Below, one piece after another: positions 57,416-61,437 of a stretch of DNA of 61,437 nt (positions within the stretch are counted from its first letter, which is position 1; every line of letters starts with the position of its first letter). Under the pieces are notes generated by a model. The model made no database searches, was not told where the DNA came from, and was given only the letters and a program-made list of their open reading frames with translations. Position numbers and translations under genes: made by a program. This DNA comes from Burkholderia sp. 4M9327F10 (lineage in GTDB: Bacteria > Pseudomonadota > Gammaproteobacteria > Burkholderiales > Burkholderiaceae): the NCBI RefSeq assembly GCF_005503145.1, contig NZ_SCNV01000052.1, forward strand, positions 1-61,437, given 5' to 3'.

Positions 57416-58144
57416 TCACTCTGCGTCCGCCGCGCGCACTGCGCGTACGAACGCCGCCATCCGGGCGTGATCTTTGACGCCCTTGGCGCCCGCTACTTCG
57501 ATGCCGCTCGAGACATCGACCGCGTACGGGCGCACGCGATGAATCGCATCACTGACGTTTTGCGCGTTCAACCCACCACTCAAAACGGCCCGACGCGCGA
57601 GCTCTGCTGGAATAAGTGACCAATCGAAAACCTTCCCGCCGCCGCCAAAGCCTTCAACATGGGTGTCGAACAGAAAAGCGCTGGCTGCTGCATAGTTAAG
57701 CGCCGATTTTACCAAATCGGCCTGCTGAGTATCAGCCCCAACCCGTAAAGCGCGCAACCAAGGCAAACCCGCAACGCTGGCGAGCGCCTCGCACTGCCGG
57801 GGCGTCTCGTCGCCATGGAATTGCAGCATGGTGAGCGGGACATTGCTCACGACCTCGCTCATCCAGTCGGGTGTGGCGTTCGCGAACAGGCCCACCACCG
57901 AAACGAAGGGCGGCACGTCGCGCACCAGTTCGAGCGCCTGACCGACGTTGACCGAACGCGGGCTAGGTGGATAGAACACGAGCCCAATCGCGTCCGCGCC
58001 GAGGTCGATGGCATGCACCACGTCCTCGGGTCTCGACAAGCCGCACAGCTTGATGCGGGTTCGATGAGGCGCCGCGGCCTGGGTCGCGTCCTGCTGCTGA
58101 GGTGCGCCGATAGCGCCCGGCTGGTTCAAGGTGGTCGAATTCAT
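57416..58144 (-). CDS. trpF: Phosphoribosylanthranilate isomerase
   Basis: 242 aa TIM-barrel enzyme of tryptophan synthesis. The barrel starts at RIKLCGLSRPEDVVHAIDLGADAIGLVFYPPSPR after a ~35-residue low-complexity Gln/Ala extension that is dispensable in appearance. Catalytic Cys in KLCG and the terminal Asp in GIEVAGAKGVKD region are in place. The ATG at 58144 overlaps the truA stop (ATGA), so the two are translationally coupled; another in-frame ATG lies at 58165. Confidence 0.95.
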   Translation of the reverse strand: MNSTTLNQPGAIGAPQQQDATQAAAPHRTRIKLCGLSRPEDVVHAIDLGADAIGLVFYPPSPRSVNVGQALELVRDVPPFVSVVGLFANATPDWMSEVVSNVPLTMLQFHGDETPRQCEALASVAGLPWLRALRVGADTQQADLVKSALNYAAASAFLFDTHVEGFGGGGKVFDWSLIPAELARRAVLSGGLNAQNVSDAIHRVRPYAVDVSSGIEVAGAKGVKDHARMAAFVRAVRAADAE

Positions 58145-58962
58145 GGTTGCGGTGACTCGGTCCATACGGTACTCCACGGCACGCTGCCCGGCTGCGCAGC
58201 GGGCACCGCGAATTCCTGAGGATAGCCCACCTGTGCGAGATACAGGCCGTCGGGCATGAAAGTGGGCGCGGCATGATTGCGGTCGCGGCTTACCAGCACA
58301 TCGGCCATCCACGCCGCCGGGTAACGCCCTCGCCCGATGGCCACCAGACAGCCCATCAGATTGCGCACCATGTGATGCAGGAACGCGTTGGCGCGAAAGC
58401 GGAAGTGAATGAAGTCGCCCTGCTGGCGGATGTCGATCTGGTACAGGTGCTTGACCGGCGTCTTCGCCTGGCATTCCGAGGAGCGGAACGCCGAGAAATC
58501 GTGTTCGCCGATCAGATAGGCGGTAGCGGCGCGCATCGCCTCGACGTCGAGCGGCGTATGCACCCAGCCGGCGCGGGCGGCCAGCATGGGCGAGCGCACC
58601 GGGTTGACATAGAGCGCGTAGTAATAGGTTCGCTCGAACGCCGAAAAACGCGCATGGAAAGTGTCCGGCATCGGCTTGGCCCACTGGACCGCAACCGTTT
58701 TAGGCAGAAACGCGTTGGTGCCGCGTACCCACGAGAAATCCGTGCGGTCGAGCTCGGTGTCGAAATGCACCACCTGGCCCAGACCGTGCACGCCGGTATC
58801 CGTGCGGCCGGCCACCACGGTCGGAAGCGGTGTCTGCGCAAACTCGCGCAGCGCCCGTTCGAGCGCGTCCTGAACCGTCTTGCCATGCGGCTGCGACTGC
58901 CAGCCGCAAAAGGCCGAGCCGTCGTACTGGATTCCTAGCGCAATTCGCGTCACGGCGGGCAT
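58141..58962 (-). CDS. truA: tRNA pseudouridine(38-40) synthase TruA
   Basis: 273 aa. The catalytic aspartate is Asp55 in GRTDTGVHGLGQVVHFDT. RIALGIQYDGSAFCGWQSQ at the N-terminus and HHMVRNLMGCLVAIGRGRY near the C-terminus are canonical. It modifies U38-U40 in tRNA anticodon arms. Its ATG overlaps the stop of the FimV-like gene by one base (TAATG) and its stop overlaps trpF. Confidence 0.97.
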   Translation of the reverse strand: MPAVTRIALGIQYDGSAFCGWQSQPHGKTVQDALERALREFAQTPLPTVVAGRTDTGVHGLGQVVHFDTELDRTDFSWVRGTNAFLPKTVAVQWAKPMPDTFHARFSAFERTYYYALYVNPVRSPMLAARAGWVHTPLDVEAMRAATAYLIGEHDFSAFRSSECQAKTPVKHLYQIDIRQQGDFIHFRFRANAFLHHMVRNLMGCLVAIGRGRYPAAWMADVLVSRDRNHAAPTFMPDGLYLAQVGYPQEFAVPAAQPGSVPWSTVWTESPQP

Positions 58963-61437
58963 TACGAGAGCGGCGCCAGCGTCGACAGCAGCGCGCGCGC
59001 CTGAGTGCGCGTCGCATCGTCGTTCGCTTCGATGACCTCATGGATCAGCGCTCGTGCGCCGGCCAGATCGCCCAGTTCGATGTACTCGGACGCCAGATCG
59101 AGCTTGTTGCGCGCAATCCGGACCAGGTCTTGCGGTGTAAAGGTCGGCAATGGCTGTGCGGGGCTCGGCGGCAATTCCAGATCGAAATCCAGGTTCAGCG
59201 CACCGAAGCGTGCCGCGCCCAGCCCGGCGACCGCCGCCGCACCCGCCGTACCGGCGGCGATTTCCTCGGCGGCATGGCGGGGTTCGGCGGGCTCCGCCGG
59301 GACGGCTTGTCGCGAGGTAATTTCGGGCTCGACGACCGGCTGCGTCGATAGGGAGGCTGGCGGCGTCACCGGAGCGGCGGGCTCGGCGCGCGGCGGCAGG
59401 GCCATGTCGAGACTGCCGAAGGCGTCGACGGCGTCGCGGGGGAAGCCGCTCGCCGCGAGAGGTTCGGCCGGGGTGACGGCGGTCGGCGGCTCCGATGGCT
59501 GCTCTGCCGGCTGCTCAGGCCACGGCTCGGGGTCGGCGAAGTGCTGCGCGGCAGGTTCGTGCGCGGCCGGATCGATATGCGGCGCGGGCTCGAGTGCTTC
59601 GGGCAGCGTCGGCTGCTCCCACTGCGCCTCGTGGTGCGGCGGCGTGGGGGCCGGTTGCTGATCCCATGTGTGGTCGAAGGACGGCTCCACCGGAGCCTGT
59701 CCGAAAGACGGCTCGGCTTGCGGCTCGTCATTCGATGCGGTCCCGCCGAAATTGATCTGCGGTTGCGGTGGGTTGTAGCTTTCGAGCGGTTGGAGAGCTT
59801 CCTCGGACGGATGGGCCGGGGCATGACTCCATTGGTGCGGCTCGACAGAGGCTTGATGGGCCTCGTGTTCGGCCCCTGGAGCGAACTCTGCCGACGGCGG
59901 CAGCGCATCGGAGCCGGGTTCTGCAGACTCGATGTGGCCAGCGGCCGTCGCAGCGTCCTCGATGGGGTGCGGCGCGGAGGTATGCCGACTCTCCGTCTCC
60001 CAATTCGGCTCGAATGCGGGGAAGGACGGAAGTTCGGACGAGCCGTGGAGTGCAGCTTCGCCGGCAGCGGCTTCGCGTTCGGCCGATTCTGCTGCTTCAC
60101 GTTCTGCTGCTTGCTGGGCTGCCGCTTCGCGGGCGGCCGCTTCTTGCGCTGATGCTTCTTGCGCTGCTGCTTCCCGCGCTGCTGCCTCGTGTGCTGCTGC
60201 CTCGCGTGCTGCTGCCTCGCGTGCCGCTGCCTCGTGTGCCGCTGCCTCGTGTGCCGCTGCCTCGTGTGCCGCTGCCTCGTGTGCCGCTGCCTCGTGTGCC
60301 GCTGCCTCGTGTGCCGCTGCCTCGTGCGCCGCTGCCTCGTGCGCCGCTGCCTCGTGCGCCGCTGCCTCGTGCGCCGCTGCCTCGTGCGCCGCTGCCTCGT
60401 GCGCCGCTGCCTCGTGCGCCGCTGCCTCGTGTGCCGCTGCCTCGTGTGCCGCTGCCTCTTTTGCTGCTGCCTCACGTACCGCCGCTTCATGCTCCGCAGC
60501 TTCTCGCTCCGCCGCCTCTCGCGCCGCCACTTCGTACGCCACTCCACCAGTCACAGCCGCCTCTGGTGCCGGGTACGGAGCGGCAGCGGGGGGCTCATGA
60601 GCACCCGCATCCTCGTGCGGCGCCACGTTATCCCGCGCCATCACGGTTTCAGGGGGCGCCATCTCCTCAGCTTGCGGCGTAACGGCCGTCGCCTCTACGC
60701 GACTCTTCCGCCGGCGCATTCCCAAGGCGGCCAACAAGGCAACCGCAGCAGCGCCAATTGCCGCAGCAAAGCCGATATTCACCGGCGACAGCTCGAAGCC
60801 GCCAGCGGCAGCATGTGAGTTCGCCGCTGCGGCGTTGCCTTGCAACCCGGAGCCGGCGGACGCACCGCTTTGGCCAGCCGCCGGCGCCGCGGCACCCACC
60901 TGGGAAGGCTGTGCGGGCTTGCCGCCGATGCCGTGCTTCTGCAACTCCATCAGCACGCGGCTTTTGAGGGCCAGCAATTGCTGCAAACTGGAGACCTGAG
61001 CCGGAGCCTGCGCAACCGGCGCGGCAGCGGATGGCGACGCCGACGCACCCGCGGCCGGCGCACTCGCTGAAGACTGGATCGCCCCCGTCCATACATGCGC
61101 GCCGCTTGCTGCCGATGCCGGCACCGCAGCGGACCCGGATGCAGCCGCCGCGTCGGCGGGCGAAGAGGCCGCGCCCGTCACAGCACCGGTGGCAATCGTG
61201 GCAGATGCGGTGGCAGATGCGGTAGCACTTGCGCTGCCGGACACCGGCGCACTGGCGACGGCGCCTGCGGTCGCCGAACTCGCCTGCAGCGGCGCGCTTG
61301 CCATCGCGGCGAAAGCCGGAGCGGCGTGCGCAGCGGCACTGGCAGCATTCGCCTGCACGGCAGCAGGCTGCGACGCCGCGCCAAGCGCAGCCGCCGCACT
61401 ACCGGTCGCACTACCGGTCGCGCCACCGGCCACACTC
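58962..61437 (-). CDS. fimV: FimV/HubP/TspA-like protein, partial (cut by right window edge)
   Basis: At least 825 aa; the start lies beyond the window, so the expected LysM domain is not seen. The visible part runs: Ala/Ser-rich periplasmic region, a segment LLALKSRVLMELQKHGIGGK, a transmembrane helix (VNIGFAAAIGAAAVALLAALGM) followed by RRRKSR, a long cytoplasmic low-complexity acidic region with 15 exact AAAHE-type units, and the C-terminal FimV domain (LDLASEYIELGDLAGARALIHEVIEANDDATRTQARALLSTL), a TPR-like motif. FimV-type proteins organise cell poles and type IV pili/secretion. Overlap with truA and the expected fimV-truA order support the call. Confidence 0.88.
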   Translation of the reverse strand, partial: SVAGGATGSATGSAAAALGAASQPAAVQANAASAAAHAAPAFAAMASAPLQASSATAGAVASAPVSGSASATASATASATIATGAVTGAASSPADAAAASGSAAVPASAASGAHVWTGAIQSSASAPAAGASASPSAAAPVAQAPAQVSSLQQLLALKSRVLMELQKHGIGGKPAQPSQVGAAAPAAGQSGASAGSGLQGNAAAANSHAAAGGFELSPVNIGFAAAIGAAAVALLAALGMRRRKSRVEATAVTPQAEEMAPPETVMARDNVAPHEDAGAHEPPAAAPYPAPEAAVTGGVAYEVAAREAAEREAAEHEAAVREAAAKEAAAHEAAAHEAAAHEAAAHEAAAHEAAAHEAAAHEAAAHEAAAHEAAAHEAAAHEAAAHEAAAHEAAAHEAAAHEAAAREAAAREAAAHEAAAREAAAQEASAQEAAAREAAAQQAAEREAAESAEREAAAGEAALHGSSELPSFPAFEPNWETESRHTSAPHPIEDAATAAGHIESAEPGSDALPPSAEFAPGAEHEAHQASVEPHQWSHAPAHPSEEALQPLESYNPPQPQINFGGTASNDEPQAEPSFGQAPVEPSFDHTWDQQPAPTPPHHEAQWEQPTLPEALEPAPHIDPAAHEPAAQHFADPEPWPEQPAEQPSEPPTAVTPAEPLAASGFPRDAVDAFGSLDMALPPRAEPAAPVTPPASLSTQPVVEPEITSRQAVPAEPAEPRHAAEEIAAGTAGAAAVAGLGAARFGALNLDFDLELPPSPAQPLPTFTPQDLVRIARNKLDLASEYIELGDLAGARALIHEVIEANDDATRTQARALLSTLAPLS
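60226..60450 (-). repeat. 15 tandem 15-bp units (AHEAA coding) in the FimV-like gene
   Basis: Fifteen consecutive copies of GCTGCCTCGTGYGCC (plus strand). They differ only at one position: six T copies, seven C copies, then two T copies, a block pattern suggesting recent slippage. Imperfect units extend the array to 60181-60480. On the coding strand each copy encodes AHEAA. Confidence 0.95.

Noticed and set aside
58145..58684. Upstream extension of the trpF reading frame inside truA
   Set aside because: The extension is an out-of-frame reading of truA. The ATG at 58144, overlapping the truA stop, is the natural start.
60181..60480. Tandem repeats considered as a CRISPR array
   Set aside because: Units are 15 bp, contiguous without spacers, and stay in frame within the FimV-like gene.
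59366..60547. 393-codon minus-strand frame with RQRHTRQRH repeats
   Set aside because: Alternative frame of the FimV-like repeat region; the frame with the FimV C-terminal domain and transmembrane helix is the real one.

Overview
The window (61.4 kb, GC-rich, strong G/C at third codon positions) reads as chromosomal DNA of a betaproteobacterium of the Burkholderiaceae, most likely Paraburkholderia or Burkholderia. The clues are the fimV-truA-trpF-trpB-methyltransferase-trpA-accD-folC-SPOR-cvpA-purF-metZ order at the right end, a DUF3563 small protein, a PHB-depolymerase-type esterase, an FAD-glucose dehydrogenase of the Burkholderia cepacia type, and many LysR regulators. I saw no tRNA, rRNA, CRISPR array, insertion sequence or prophage. 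This identification is inference from gene content.

Layout. 0-2.7 kb: ohrR/ohr organic-peroxide defence and a photolyase. 2.7-7.1 kb: a DUF3563 protein, a PHB-depolymerase-family esterase, a PAP2 phosphatase and a CHAD protein, possibly tied to polyphosphate/PHB storage. 7.1-13.2 kb: two LysE exporters, three LysR regulators (one ArgP-like), a tautomerase and three tiny ORFs; a full LexA-type operator precedes two of these ORFs. 13.2-15.9 kb: a basic secreted protein, an Xre/RES toxin-antitoxin pair and a PPP-type phosphatase. 15.9-19.8 kb: the three-subunit FAD-glucose dehydrogenase. 20.1-20.8 kb: a DUF1345 membrane protein.

21.1-39.6 kb is the centrepiece: seven co-directional, mostly overlapping genes, glgE - treS/mak - glgB - glgX - treZ - malQ - treY. 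Together they encode TreY/TreZ (alpha-glucan to trehalose), TreS (trehalose to maltose), maltokinase (maltose to maltose-1-phosphate), GlgE (maltose-1-phosphate to alpha-glucan), the branching and debranching enzymes and a 4-alpha-glucanotransferase. This closes a glucan-trehalose cycle on one transcript. GlgE carries an extra N-terminal half that looks like a second GlgE-type catalytic domain lacking its acid/base glutamate.

39.6-47.1 kb is mixed: a SnoaL-like protein and divergent TetR regulator, an unusual M19 dipeptidase with an N-terminal DUF3299-like domain and an internal Tat/lipoprotein-like signal, a micro-ORF, a TauE exporter, a CorC-type CBS protein, a degenerate histidine kinase, an FKBP and an AraC regulator. 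47.1-61.4 kb is the minus-strand biosynthetic block. metZ is preceded by a SAM-II-like riboswitch and an intrinsic terminator. An orphan beta-class DNA methyltransferase sits between trpB and trpA. The FimV-like gene, cut by the right edge, holds a 15-copy pentapeptide repeat.
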